Shown one piece after another: positions 54,695 to 62,997 of a stretch of 64,000 bases of DNA. The stretch comes from Pseudomonas sp. H9 (GTDB lineage Bacteria > Pseudomonadota > Gammaproteobacteria > Pseudomonadales > Pseudomonadaceae): the NCBI RefSeq assembly GCF_004353925.1, contig NZ_SMOK01000022.1, positions 62,001-126,000 of the forward strand, given 5' to 3'. How positions within the stretch are numbered: position 1 is the first letter of the stretch; every line of letters begins with the position of its first letter. A program made the translations under genes and the position numbers. Under the pieces are notes generated by a model. It was not told the DNA's origin. It saw only the letters and a list, made by a program, of their open reading frames with translations, and made no database searches.

Positions 54695-55587
54695 GCGTGG
54701 CTATCCTCCTCGCGTTTCTCGTCCTGTTCGTCAACCTCGTTGGGGCCGACGCCGATGTAGTGGAACAGGGTGCCGGCCAGGGTGGCGAAGAACGCCGCGG
54801 CGGCTACTGGTTTCATCCAGCCTTTCCAGCCCTGGATGGCTGTGCTGATCCGCGGGTCGGTCGGCAGTTTGTGGTACAGCTGGGGTTTGTCGGCATGCTG
54901 CAGCACGTACACCACGTGGGTACCGCCGACGCCCTGCGGGTCGTAGATCCCCGCGCCGGCAAAGCCCCGGCCCTGTAGCTCGGTGACGCGCTCGCTGGCC
55001 TGATGCAACATGTCTTGCTTGCTGCCGAAATTGATTGCGCCGGTCGGGCAGGTTTTCACGCAGGCCGGCTCCTGGCCCACCGACACCCGGTCGACACACA
55101 GGGTGCACTTGTAGGCCTTGTTGTCTTTCTGGCTGATGCGCGGTACATCGAACGGGCAACCGGCGATGCAGTAGCCGCAACCAATGCAGTGCTCGGACTG
55201 AAAATCGACGATACCGTTGGCGTATTGAATGATCGCCCCCGGTTGCGGGCAGGCTTTCAGGCAGCCCGGATCGGCGCAGTGCATGCAGCCATCCTTGCGG
55301 ATCAGCCATTCGAGCTTGCCGCTTTCGTCTTCGACTTCGTCGAAGCGCATCAACGTCCAGGTGTCGGCGCTGAGGTCCGCCGGGTTGTCGTAGACGCCGA
55401 CGTTATGGCCGACTTCGTCACGCAGGTCGTTCCATTCGTTACAGGCCACCTGGCAGGCTTTGCAGCCGATACAGATGCTGACGTCGATCAGCTTGGCCAC
55501 TTCAGCCTGGTGGTCACGGGTGTGCGGCGCCGGGGTCAGCACGCTGGTGGCCGAGCGGCGGACGATGTCTTGGGATTGCATGGACAT
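54691..55587 (-). CDS. fdoH: Formate dehydrogenase iron-sulfur (beta) subunit
   Basis: A 298-residue ferredoxin-type subunit with four Cys clusters: ICIGCKACQVACNEW, CMHCADPGCLKACPQPG, CIGCGYCIAGCPFDVP and CTLCVDRV...ACVKTCPTGA. A C-terminal membrane helix (AAAAFFATLAGTLFHYIGV) anchors it on the periplasmic face, as in E. coli FdnH. The ATG at 55587 has GAGGGCG upstream. It passes electrons from FdoG to FdoI. Confidence 0.94.
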   Translation of the reverse strand: MSMQSQDIVRRSATSVLTPAPHTRDHQAEVAKLIDVSICIGCKACQVACNEWNDLRDEVGHNVGVYDNPADLSADTWTLMRFDEVEDESGKLEWLIRKDGCMHCADPGCLKACPQPGAIIQYANGIVDFQSEHCIGCGYCIAGCPFDVPRISQKDNKAYKCTLCVDRVSVGQEPACVKTCPTGAINFGSKQDMLHQASERVTELQGRGFAGAGIYDPQGVGGTHVVYVLQHADKPQLYHKLPTDPRISTAIQGWKGWMKPVAAAAFFATLAGTLFHYIGVGPNEVDEQDEKREEDSHA

Positions 55588-55597
55588 GGTTTCGCCC

Positions 55598-58500
55598 TCA
55601 GACCTTTTCAATGTTCACGAGAAACGCCTTGTACTCCGGCGTCTGGGTATTCGAGTCGCCAACGCCAGGGGTCAGGGTATTGGCCAGGAAGCCCTTGCGG
55701 GTGGCGCCTTCATAACCCCAGTGGCACGGGATGCCGATGGTGTCGACATCCTGGCCATTGACTGCCAGACGACGAATACGCTTGGTCACCACTGCTTTGG
55801 CCTTGATGTAGCCGCGCTGGGTGCTGACCTTGACGGTGTCGCCCTGCACGATGCCCTTGTCGTGGGCCAGTTTTTCGCCGATCTCGATGAACTGCTCCGG
55901 CTGGATGATGGCGTTGAGCTTGGCGTGCTTGGTCCAGTGGCGGAACAACTCGGTGATCGAGTAGGTGGTGGCCACGTAAGGGAAGTCTTCGCGTTTGCCC
56001 ATGCGTTTGCGGTCGCTTTCATACAGGCGTGCGGTCGGGCTGTAGGTCACCTTCGGGTGTAATGGGTTGCTCGCCAACGGGCTTTCAGTGGGTTCGTAGT
56101 GTTCCGGGAACGGGCCATCGTTCAATGCGCCCACCGAGAACAGCCGGCCCAGGCCTTCGGGCAGCATGATGAACGGGTTGACCTTGCCACCAGGCGCCGC
56201 CGTTACGGCGAAGTCAGGCACGTCGACGCCGCTCCAGCGTTGGCCGTCCCAGCCGATTAACTGGCGTTTCGGGTCCCAGGGTTTGCCCTGTGGGTCGGCC
56301 GAGGCACGGTTGTAGAGAATCCGTCGGTTCTGCGGCCAGGCCCAGGCCCAGCCAGGGGTGCAGCCCAGGCCACTGTCGGCGTTGTCGCGGCGGGCCATCT
56401 GGTTGCCTTGCTCGGTCCAGGAACCGGCGAAGATCCAGTTGAAGCATTGGGTGCTGCCGTCATCGCGCAGTTGCGAGAAGTCGTTGAGCAACTGGCCTTT
56501 GCGCAGGATCAGGTTGCCTTGATCATCATGCAGGTCGGCCAAGGCGCGGCCATTGGACTCCTTGGCCACTTCTTCGGGTTTGGGGTCGTACGGGTCGGCG
56601 TAATCCCAGGCCATGTTAAGAATTGGCGCCGGGTTGGCACCACCTTCCTTCTCGTACAGCTCACGGATTTTCATGAACAGGTGACCGAGGATCTTGCCAT
56701 CGTGCCAGGCCTCGCCCGGTGGCGCGGCACCGGCCCAGTGCCATTGCAACCAGCGCCCGGAGTTGACGATCGAGCCGTCTTCTTCGGCAAAGCAAGAGGA
56801 GGGCAGGCGGAACACTTCGGTCTGGATCGAGGCGGTATCGACATCGTGTTGTTCGCCGTGGTTCTGCCAGAAACTCGAGGTCTCGGTAGCCAACGGGTCG
56901 ATAATCACCAGAAACTTGAGTTTGGCCAGGGCCGCCTGGGCTTTGTTCTTGTCCGGGAACGCCGCCACCGGGTTGAAACCCTGGGCGATGTAGCCGTTGA
57001 CCTTGCCCTCGTACATGCGGTTGCTGTAGTTGAGCACGTCATAACTGTCGTCCCACTTGGGCAGCCAGTCGAAGCCCCAGTCGTTGTCGGCGGTGGCCTT
57101 TTCGCCCCAGAGGCTTTTCATCAGGCTGATGAAAAACTTCGGCGTGTGCTTGTAGTAGTTGACCTGATCCTCCAGCAGCGCTGTCGGGGTGGTCTGCTTG
57201 AGGTAAGTGGCCAGGGTGGTCTGCTCGTCGGACGGCAGATTCATGTAGCCGGGCAGGCGCAGCGACAGCAGGCCAAGGTCGGTGTAACCCTGAATGTTGG
57301 AGTGACCACGCAGGGCGTTGACGCCACCACCGGCCATGCCGATGTTGCCCAACAGCAACTGGATCATGCCCGATCCGCGGATCATTTGTGCGCCGTTGGT
57401 GTGGTGGGTCCAGCCCAGGGCATAGAGGAAAGTGGCGGTGCGATCCGGGACGCAAGTGCTGGCGAGGATTTCGCAGATCTGCAGGAAGTCACTCTGCGGT
57501 GTACCACAGATGTTCGTGACGACTTCAGGGGTGTAGCGGCTGACGTGGGCCTTGAGCAGGTTCCACACGCAGCGCGGGTGGCTCAGGCTCAGGTCGCGTT
57601 TGGCGTAGCCTTTTTCGTCCAGCTCATAGGTCCAGGAACTACGGTCGTAGCTGCGCTTTTTCTCGTCGTAGCCGCTGAACAGGCCGTCGTCGAAGTGGTA
57701 GTCCTCACGCACGATCAGGCTGGCGTTGGTGTAGTGGCGCACATACTCGTGCTGGACCTTATCGTGGCTGATCAGGTAGTTGACCACGCCCATCAGGAAG
57801 GTCACATCGGAGCCGGCACGGATCGGCGAGTAGATATCGGCCACGGCGGCACTGCGGTTGAAGCGTGGGTCGACGACGATGACCTTGGCGCCATTGCGGA
57901 TCTTCGCCTCGATCACCCACTTGAAGCCCACCGGGTGCGCTTCAGCCGGGTTGCCGCCCATGATCAGCACCACGTTGGCGTTTTTGATGTCGACCCAGTT
58001 GTTGGTCATGGCGCCACGGCCGAAGGTCGGTGCCAGGGCCGAAACGGTTGGTGCGTGGCAGACACGTGCCTGGCTGTCGGTGCCGAGGATGCCCAGGGCG
58101 CGGGTGAAGCGTTGATCGAGCGAGCCGGTTTCACTGCTGGCCGCCGAGGAGCACAACATGCCGGTGCTCAGCCAGCGGTTGACGGTGGTGCCCTTGGCGT
58201 TTTTCTCGATGAAGTTGGCGTCGCGGTCGTCTTTCATCAGGCGGGCAATACGCTCGATGGCGTGGTCCCAACTGATACGCTGCCAGGTGTTAGAACCCGG
58301 TGCGCGGTATTCGGGGAACAGCAGGCGCTGTTCACTGTGCACGTAGTCCACCAGGCCTGCGCCTTTAGGGCACAGCGAGCCACGGCTGACCGGGTGATCG
58401 GGGTCGCCTTCAATGTGGAAGATGCGCGCCTTGGCGTTTTTCGCGCCGTCGCCCAGGCTGTACATGAGAATGCCGCAACCGACCGAACAGTAGGTGCAGT

Positions 58501-58648
58501 TGTTGCGGGTTTCCTTGGCGCGCAACAGCTTGTACTGGCGCGACTGCGTGGCTTGGGCCATACCGGGCGCAAAGCCGAGGGTCGCGCAGGTGGCGGTAGC
58601 GACACCGGCGGTACATAGCTTGAAGAACTGGCGTCTGCCAAGTCCCAT
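55598..58648 (-). CDS. fdoG: Formate dehydrogenase catalytic (alpha) subunit, cysteine variant
   Basis: A 1016-residue molybdopterin enzyme oxidising formate to CO2 in the periplasm. It has a Tat signal (GRRQFFKLCTAG), an N-terminal 4Fe-4S site (CTYCSVGCG...GSLCPKG) and the usual MGD-binding blocks. E. coli FdnG/FdoG has selenocysteine (UGA) in the QARVUHGPTV motif. Here the motif is QARVCHAPTV with a TGC codon (58058-58060, residue 197), so the enzyme needs no Sec machinery. The ATG at 58648 has AAGGAG 6 bases upstream. It is the first gene of fdoGHI-fdhE. Confidence 0.94.
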   Translation of the reverse strand: MGLGRRQFFKLCTAGVATATCATLGFAPGMAQATQSRQYKLLRAKETRNNCTYCSVGCGILMYSLGDGAKNAKARIFHIEGDPDHPVSRGSLCPKGAGLVDYVHSEQRLLFPEYRAPGSNTWQRISWDHAIERIARLMKDDRDANFIEKNAKGTTVNRWLSTGMLCSSAASSETGSLDQRFTRALGILGTDSQARVCHAPTVSALAPTFGRGAMTNNWVDIKNANVVLIMGGNPAEAHPVGFKWVIEAKIRNGAKVIVVDPRFNRSAAVADIYSPIRAGSDVTFLMGVVNYLISHDKVQHEYVRHYTNASLIVREDYHFDDGLFSGYDEKKRSYDRSSWTYELDEKGYAKRDLSLSHPRCVWNLLKAHVSRYTPEVVTNICGTPQSDFLQICEILASTCVPDRTATFLYALGWTHHTNGAQMIRGSGMIQLLLGNIGMAGGGVNALRGHSNIQGYTDLGLLSLRLPGYMNLPSDEQTTLATYLKQTTPTALLEDQVNYYKHTPKFFISLMKSLWGEKATADNDWGFDWLPKWDDSYDVLNYSNRMYEGKVNGYIAQGFNPVAAFPDKNKAQAALAKLKFLVIIDPLATETSSFWQNHGEQHDVDTASIQTEVFRLPSSCFAEEDGSIVNSGRWLQWHWAGAAPPGEAWHDGKILGHLFMKIRELYEKEGGANPAPILNMAWDYADPYDPKPEEVAKESNGRALADLHDDQGNLILRKGQLLNDFSQLRDDGSTQCFNWIFAGSWTEQGNQMARRDNADSGLGCTPGWAWAWPQNRRILYNRASADPQGKPWDPKRQLIGWDGQRWSGVDVPDFAVTAAPGGKVNPFIMLPEGLGRLFSVGALNDGPFPEHYEPTESPLASNPLHPKVTYSPTARLYESDRKRMGKREDFPYVATTYSITELFRHWTKHAKLNAIIQPEQFIEIGEKLAHDKGIVQGDTVKVSTQRGYIKAKAVVTKRIRRLAVNGQDVDTIGIPCHWGYEGATRKGFLANTLTPGVGDSNTQTPEYKAFLVNIEKV

Positions 58649-59039
58649 GATCATCTCCTTATTCTAGTGGCGGCACACAGCAGCAGGCATAGGCATGCCC
58701 GGCAACAAGGCGTCGCAAGCGCAGTGGGCTGGAATGAAGTCACGATTGGTTGCAGGCCCTGTCTGGCGCAGGGCTCGGGTTACGCGGATGAACGGTAGTG
58801 TATTCCCGTAATAAAAGTAGGACTAATCAAGGGTGTTGATGGCGCTATCGAGCGTCTCTATCAAGCGCGGTGTGGCCCGCGTCCCAGGCGCCCTGGCGAC
58901 GCATAGTGGGTGGCAGGCACTAGACTAAAGTAGCAGCGGGCTTGCTGTAGGAGCGGGCTTGCTGTGGGAGCGGGCTTGCCCCGCGAATGCGGTAGGCCTG
59001 ACAAAATTCAATCGCGAGGCAAGCCCGCCCCTACCATGC
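58649..59039. promoter_or_regulatory. Region upstream of fdoG, with a complex REP element
   Basis: About 390 bases without a gene. Bases 58649-58930 should hold the fdoG promoter; an inverted pair ATCAA-N5-TTGAT (58826-58840) is the only symmetry seen and it is not an FNR box. Bases 58935-59035 are a REP pair whose left side has three tandem 17-base steps starting AGCGGGCTTGC (58935, 58952, 58969). Confidence 0.5.
58935..59035. repeat. REP pair with a 17-bp internal tandem repeat
   Basis: AGCGGGCTTGCTGTAGG, AGCGGGCTTGCTGTGGG and AGCGGGCTTGCCCCGCG follow each other exactly every 17 bases (58935-58985). The inverted partner, with one change, ends near 59035. Confidence 0.8.
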
Positions 59040-59651
59040 TCAGTCGCGTGTCAGCGCAAAACGGCACACAGCGCCACCGCGCAGCATGCATTCCAGGTGT
59101 TGCACCGTGCCCCCACCGAGGCTGCCGATCAGGGCCAGGTCGAGTTCACAGACTTCAGGGTGGGCTTCGGCCAACTGATGAAATACGCAGTTATGGGCGA
59201 CGATCTGCGCCGGGCCACCAGAGCGGAAAAACACTTCGGATTCATAGCCCACGTCTTTCATGTGCGCCGAGATCTGTTGTTCGTCGAGCTGCGTCGCGCT
59301 CAGGTCTGCCGCCATTTTCTGGCCCAGGTTACGCATCAGGCTGACCAGCGCTTCATGGCCGATCAAGCTGGCCACTTCATTGATCAACAGGTTGGCCAAC
59401 AGGTGATAGTGGCGGGGGAACAATTCATGACCCGCCGCACTGAGCTGGTACAGCTGCTCAGGGCGGCGGCCGGTGGCGCGTAACTCACCACGCACCACCA
59501 AACCATCACGCTCCAGCGCCGCCAGGTGCTGGCGCACCGCAGTACGGGTGACCGCCAACTGGCTGGCCAGCTCTTCGATACTCATGCCGGCAGCCTGGTA
59601 CAGCAGGGCCGAGAGCAGGTCCTGTTGTGTACGTCCCAACCCTTCGAACAT
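59040..59651 (-). CDS. SufR-like winged-helix regulator with four C-terminal cysteines
   Basis: A 203-residue transcription factor. The N-terminal winged helix is ArsR/DeoR-like (MSIEELASQLAVTRTAVRQHLAALERDG at 23-50, wing near 51-70). The C-terminal part carries C155, C168, C188 and C196; the CX12C start resembles the Fe-S-binding region of SufR-type regulators. I infer an iron-sulfur or metal sensor. It is 13 bases after the gene for a periplasmic protein and 390 bases from fdoG, so it might control either. Confidence 0.75.
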   Translation of the reverse strand: MFEGLGRTQQDLLSALLYQAAGMSIEELASQLAVTRTAVRQHLAALERDGLVVRGELRATGRRPEQLYQLSAAGHELFPRHYHLLANLLINEVASLIGHEALVSLMRNLGQKMAADLSATQLDEQQISAHMKDVGYESEVFFRSGGPAQIVAHNCVFHQLAEAHPEVCELDLALIGSLGGGTVQHLECMLRGGAVCRFALTRD

Positions 59652-59664
59652 CTGCAGACCTCAC

Positions 59665-60297
59665 TCAGAACTTATCGGGGAACTGCTTGACCAGTGCTGC
59701 CGTCAGGGCATCGGCCAGGCCGAGAATATGCTCGCGCATGTGTTTCCAGGTGGCCGCTTCTGCCTTGTAGTCCTTTTTCCCTAATTCGTCGATCTGGGCA
59801 ATATGGTGACCGCCGTGGGCGGCGAGCATCGTGTTGAGCGTCGCTTCGGGCAGGTAGGGGTTGGCTGTGGCCAGGAAAGTGGCCAGTGCTTTGGCGTTGC
59901 CGGTCAGCTCGTTGACCGCGGTTTGTTTGCCAGAGGTGGATTGGCTGACACTGGCATCGCTGTAGTGCTTGACCGCACCCCAATGCCCGGCGAGCAGTTT
60001 CAACAACTGCTCGGCGGCCGGTTGCCCGTAGAGCGGGGCGATGCTGTTGGCGATGGCGGTGGCGTTGCTGACCACCTCTTGGCTGGCGATGTCAGCGGCT
60101 TGGCGATTGCCTGCCTGATTGGCGATGGCGTAGTTACGGATCCAAAAAATATGTTCAACCCACAAATCGCGAAGCGCCAGGCGGGTGGTCAGGGCTGCAG
60201 GTTCGGCTTGGGGAGAAGAGGTTTGAGCCGCAGGGCTCAAGGAGGGAAGGGCGCACAAGGCTGCAAGCAGCAGCACAACCGGCAATTTGATCTTCAT
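59665..60297 (-). CDS. Periplasmic protein of unknown function
   Basis: A 210-residue secreted helical protein with a signal peptide (MKIKLPVVLLLAALCALPSLSPAA). The mature part contains His residues in helix positions (LWVEHIFWIRNYAI, LLAGHWGAVKHYSD, MLAAHGGHHIAQID, TWKHMREHI), suggesting metal or heme binding in a helical bundle. No Cys in the mature protein. It is the first gene of a two-gene unit with the SufR-like regulator. I do not assign a family. Confidence 0.72.
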   Translation of the reverse strand: MKIKLPVVLLLAALCALPSLSPAAQTSSPQAEPAALTTRLALRDLWVEHIFWIRNYAIANQAGNRQAADIASQEVVSNATAIANSIAPLYGQPAAEQLLKLLAGHWGAVKHYSDASVSQSTSGKQTAVNELTGNAKALATFLATANPYLPEATLNTMLAAHGGHHIAQIDELGKKDYKAEAATWKHMREHILGLADALTAALVKQFPDKF

Positions 60298-60412
60298 GGC
60301 AGTACCCTCAGAGGAGGAAGTGGCCTACAAGATCAATTACAGCATAAAAATATGTCATTAATGCTCGGGGCGCCGAACGGTCAACGTTCGGGCACCTCAG
60401 CTTTGGGGAAAG

Positions 60413-61099
60413 TCAGAACCAGCGGTCGTTACGCTTGCGTCCGCGGCTCAGGGCCGGAAGGATCAGGCCGGCAAGCAAGCCTGCGCCGGCGATGCCGCCG
60501 CCGTACACCATGTAGCGCATCAACACTTGCTTGTTCTCATCACCCAGCCGTGCCTGGGTGCTGCGCAGTTCCGACTGGGTGTCGCTCAACTCGGCACTGA
60601 GTGCCTTGTTGCGGGCCTCCAGTTCATCGATCAGGTTTTTGCGTGAGTCCATGGTCTCTTGCATTCCCTGAACGCGGGCCTTCCAGCCGTCGTCGATGGT
60701 TTTCAGTTGCTGGCTCAACTGGCTGACCTGTTCGGTCAGTTGCGGCAGGCGCTCGGCCTGGCCGGGAACGGTTTGCAGGTCACTGCTGGTGATCCAGACG
60801 ATGTCGCCGGACTCGCCACGCACCTGGCTGAAGTTGCCTTGGGTATCGAGCAGAGTAACTTTCTGGCCGGACTTGAGGTTGCCGACGATGCGATGGCCAT
60901 TGGTAGGCCCACTGCGCACATAGGTGGTCAGGCTGTCGCTGACCCAGCGTTCAGCGCTGGCGGGGGCTTCTTCGGCCTGCACCGCGCCGCTCAGGGCAAT
61001 CAGGGCTCCGATCACGCCGAGGGCGAGTCTGTTGCGCGGGCGCAGCATTGCAGGGGAATCAGAAACAGGCGCCGGAGCAACAGGACGAGAGATAGGCAT
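60413..61099 (-). CDS. SH3-domain membrane protein (TIGR04211-like)
   Basis: A ~228-residue envelope protein. A signal sequence (LALGVIGALIALSGAVQA) is followed by a bacterial SH3 domain (TTYVRSGPTNGHRIVGNLKSG through VWITSSDLQ), a long coiled coil (about 70 residues, QLTEQVSQLSQQLKTI onwards) and a C-terminal membrane helix (YGGGIAGAGLLAGLILPAL) with a basic end. The family is periplasmic, anchored at the C-terminus, and its role is not settled. The ATG at 61099 is used; an ATG at 61048 just before the signal core is an alternative. Confidence 0.82.
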   Translation of the reverse strand: MPISRPVAPAPVSDSPAMLRPRNRLALGVIGALIALSGAVQAEEAPASAERWVSDSLTTYVRSGPTNGHRIVGNLKSGQKVTLLDTQGNFSQVRGESGDIVWITSSDLQTVPGQAERLPQLTEQVSQLSQQLKTIDDGWKARVQGMQETMDSRKNLIDELEARNKALSAELSDTQSELRSTQARLGDENKQVLMRYMVYGGGIAGAGLLAGLILPALSRGRKRNDRWF

Positions 61100-61238
61100 G
61101 ATGGTCTTCGCGTGAAATAAAAAATAAAGGCCCGATGACTGGGCCGGTGAACACGGGCGTGCACGCAAGCCGCCAGCAGAAAGACCATATTTCTGTAGGC
61201 AGGTTCACTGAGTCGAGCAGGAAAATGGCAGCAAATGT

Positions 61239-61261
61239 TGCGGGCACATGCAGTGCCCGCA
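61239..61261 (-). terminator. Hairpin downstream of ppnN
   Basis: TGCGGGCAC (61239-61247) pairs perfectly with GTGCCCGCA (61253-61261) around ATGCA, 30 bases after the ppnN stop on the minus strand. The following T-tract is weak. Confidence 0.5.
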
Positions 61262-61290
61262 CGCTGAGGCCGAGTGAGAGCAGCAGTGAA

Positions 61291-62664
61291 TCAGGTCACG
61301 ACGCGATAGCAAGGGACGTACTCAGTGCCACCGGGCAACTTCATACGGTGTTGCGCCACGAAGGCTTCCAAGAGCTTGCCCAGTGGCTGCATCACCGCCA
61401 CATCGCCGTGGATTTCGTACGGGCCATTTTCTTCGATCAGGCGGATACCCTTGTCCTTGACGTTCCCGGCAACGATTCCGGAAAACGCCCGACGCAGGTT
61501 GGCCGCCAGTTCATGAGCGGGCAGGTCGCGACGCAGTTGCAGGCTGGCCATGTTTTCGTGGGTCGGGTCGAAGGGGCGCTGGAAGCTTTCTTCGATCTTC
61601 AATAGCCAGTTGAAATGGAAGGCATCGTTGCGCTCGCGGCGGAACTGTTTGACCTGTTTGAGCCCTTCGACCATTTGTCGGGCCACTTCGGCCGGGTTGT
61701 CGATAATGATCTGGTAGTAGTTCGCGGCTTCGGCGCCCAAGGTGGCCTGAACGAAGGCATCGAGCTGCTGCAGGTAGGGCTCGGCACTGCGCGGCCCGGT
61801 GAGAATGACCGGGAACGGCAGTTCGCGGTTGTCCGGGTGCATGAGGATGCCGAGCAGGTACAGGAACTCTTCTGCGGTACCGGCGCCACCTGGGAAAATG
61901 ATGATGCCGTGGCCGACACGCACGAAGGCTTCAAGACGCTTCTCGATGTCTGGCAGGATTACCAGCTCGTTGACGATCGGGTTGGGTGCTTCGGCGGCGA
62001 TGATGCCCGGCTCGGTCAAGCCCAGGTAGCGGCTGCTGCTCATGCGTTGCTTGGCGTGGGCGATGGTCGCACCCTTCATCGGGCCTTTCATCACGCCCGG
62101 GCCGCACCCGGTGCAGACATCGAGTTTGCGCAGGCCCAGCTCGTGGCCGACCTTCTTGGTGTACTGGTATTCCTCGGTGCTGATCGAGTGGCCGCCCCAG
62201 CACACCACCATTTTCGGCTCGACGCCGGGGCGCAGGGTGCGGGCATTGCGCAGCAGGTGGAACACGTAGTCGGTGATGCCCTGGGAGCTTTCCAGGTCGA
62301 TGCGCTGGCTGGCCAGCTCGCTTTCGGTGTAAACGATGTCGCGCAGGGCGCTGAAGAGCATTTCGCGGGTGCTGGCGATCATCTCGCCGTCGACGAAGGC
62401 GTCGGCTGGCGCATTCAGCAGCTCCAGGCGCACGCCTCGGTCTTGCTGGTGAATGCGGACTTCGAAGTCCTTGTAGGCTTCGAGGATGGTCTTGGCGTTG
62501 TCGACATGCGCGCCGGTGTTGAGGATGGCCAGGGCGCACTGGCGGAACAAGGTGTACAGGCTGCCGGAACCGGCTTCACTCAGTTGCTGTACTTCACGTT
62601 GAGACAGTGTTTCCAGGCTGCCTTTGGGGCTGACAGATGCATTGATAACTTCACGTTGGGGCAT
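61291..62664 (-). CDS. ppnN: Nucleotide 5'-monophosphate nucleosidase PpnN (LOG family)
   Basis: A 457-residue cytoplasmic enzyme that splits purine (and pyrimidine) nucleoside monophosphates into base and ribose 5-phosphate and is stimulated by (p)ppGpp in E. coli (YgdH). The central Rossmann-like LOG domain has the PGGxGTxxE motif (FPGGAGTAEEFL) and VCTGCGPGVMKGPMKGA; long helical N- and C-terminal extensions give the typical PpnN length. The ATG at 62664 has AGGAAAC upstream. An upstream frame extension lies in the promoter region. Confidence 0.93.
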   Translation of the reverse strand: MPQREVINASVSPKGSLETLSQREVQQLSEAGSGSLYTLFRQCALAILNTGAHVDNAKTILEAYKDFEVRIHQQDRGVRLELLNAPADAFVDGEMIASTREMLFSALRDIVYTESELASQRIDLESSQGITDYVFHLLRNARTLRPGVEPKMVVCWGGHSISTEEYQYTKKVGHELGLRKLDVCTGCGPGVMKGPMKGATIAHAKQRMSSSRYLGLTEPGIIAAEAPNPIVNELVILPDIEKRLEAFVRVGHGIIIFPGGAGTAEEFLYLLGILMHPDNRELPFPVILTGPRSAEPYLQQLDAFVQATLGAEAANYYQIIIDNPAEVARQMVEGLKQVKQFRRERNDAFHFNWLLKIEESFQRPFDPTHENMASLQLRRDLPAHELAANLRRAFSGIVAGNVKDKGIRLIEENGPYEIHGDVAVMQPLGKLLEAFVAQHRMKLPGGTEYVPCYRVVT

Positions 62665-62777
62665 TCTGGGTTTCCTGTGAGCGGGTAAACGTCCATCTTC
62701 TGTACACCACCATACCGACAATTTGTCGCAGCAACGAGTGCCTTGTCACTGCGCAGCGGTGGAAGGTGTGATCGGCT

Positions 62778-62823
62778 GTTCAGAATGTGAACGGTGGTGC
62801 ACACGCCTGTCCAGAAACTGGAC
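62778..62823 (+). promoter_or_regulatory. Pair of palindromic upstream activator sites
   Basis: GTTCA-GAATG-TGAAC (62778-62792) and GTCCA-GAAAC-TGGAC (62809-62823) are two related perfect 5-bp inverted repeats in the wider form CTGTYCAGAANNTGRACG. Their starts are 31 bp apart, near three helical turns, and 70-115 bp before the sigma-54 promoter: the layout of sites for an enhancer-binding protein. Confidence 0.7.
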
Positions 62824-62890
62824 GCTCCGATTGTGTCTCGATTTACCGCTTATCCCTTCTGAACCGGGCCTTACACGGCAACTTCCGCGG

Positions 62891-62907
62891 CTGGCACGGC
62901 ATCTGCT
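62891..62907 (+). promoter_or_regulatory. Sigma-54 promoter of the aldehyde dehydrogenase gene
   Basis: CTGGCACGGCATCTGCT fits the RpoN consensus YTGGCACGRNNNTTGCW at all but one specified base. The -24 GG (62893-62894) and -12 GC (62905-62906) are spaced exactly 10 bases. Transcription should start near 62918, about 80 bases before the ATG. Confidence 0.8.
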
Positions 62908-62997
62908 ATGGACATTGAAACGATGTTGATGGGGGCATTGCCGCCTTTGGCCCATGACCCTGCGTTTCAGTCGAAAAAACAGAAGAAGGAATATGCA

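Noticed and set aside
56408..58618. A 736-codon open frame on the plus strand opposite fdoG
   Set aside because: It mirrors the codon structure of fdoG on the other strand, has no recognisable domain, and such long antisense frames are common in high-GC genes. fdoG is certain.
55598..58648. In-frame UGA selenocysteine codon in fdoG
   Set aside because: Checked directly: the codon is TGC (58058-58060) and the frame contains no internal stop.
58826..58840. ATCAA-N5-TTGAT upstream of fdoG as an FNR/Anr site
   Set aside because: The half-sites are in the opposite orientation and the spacing is wrong for TTGAT-N4-ATCAA.
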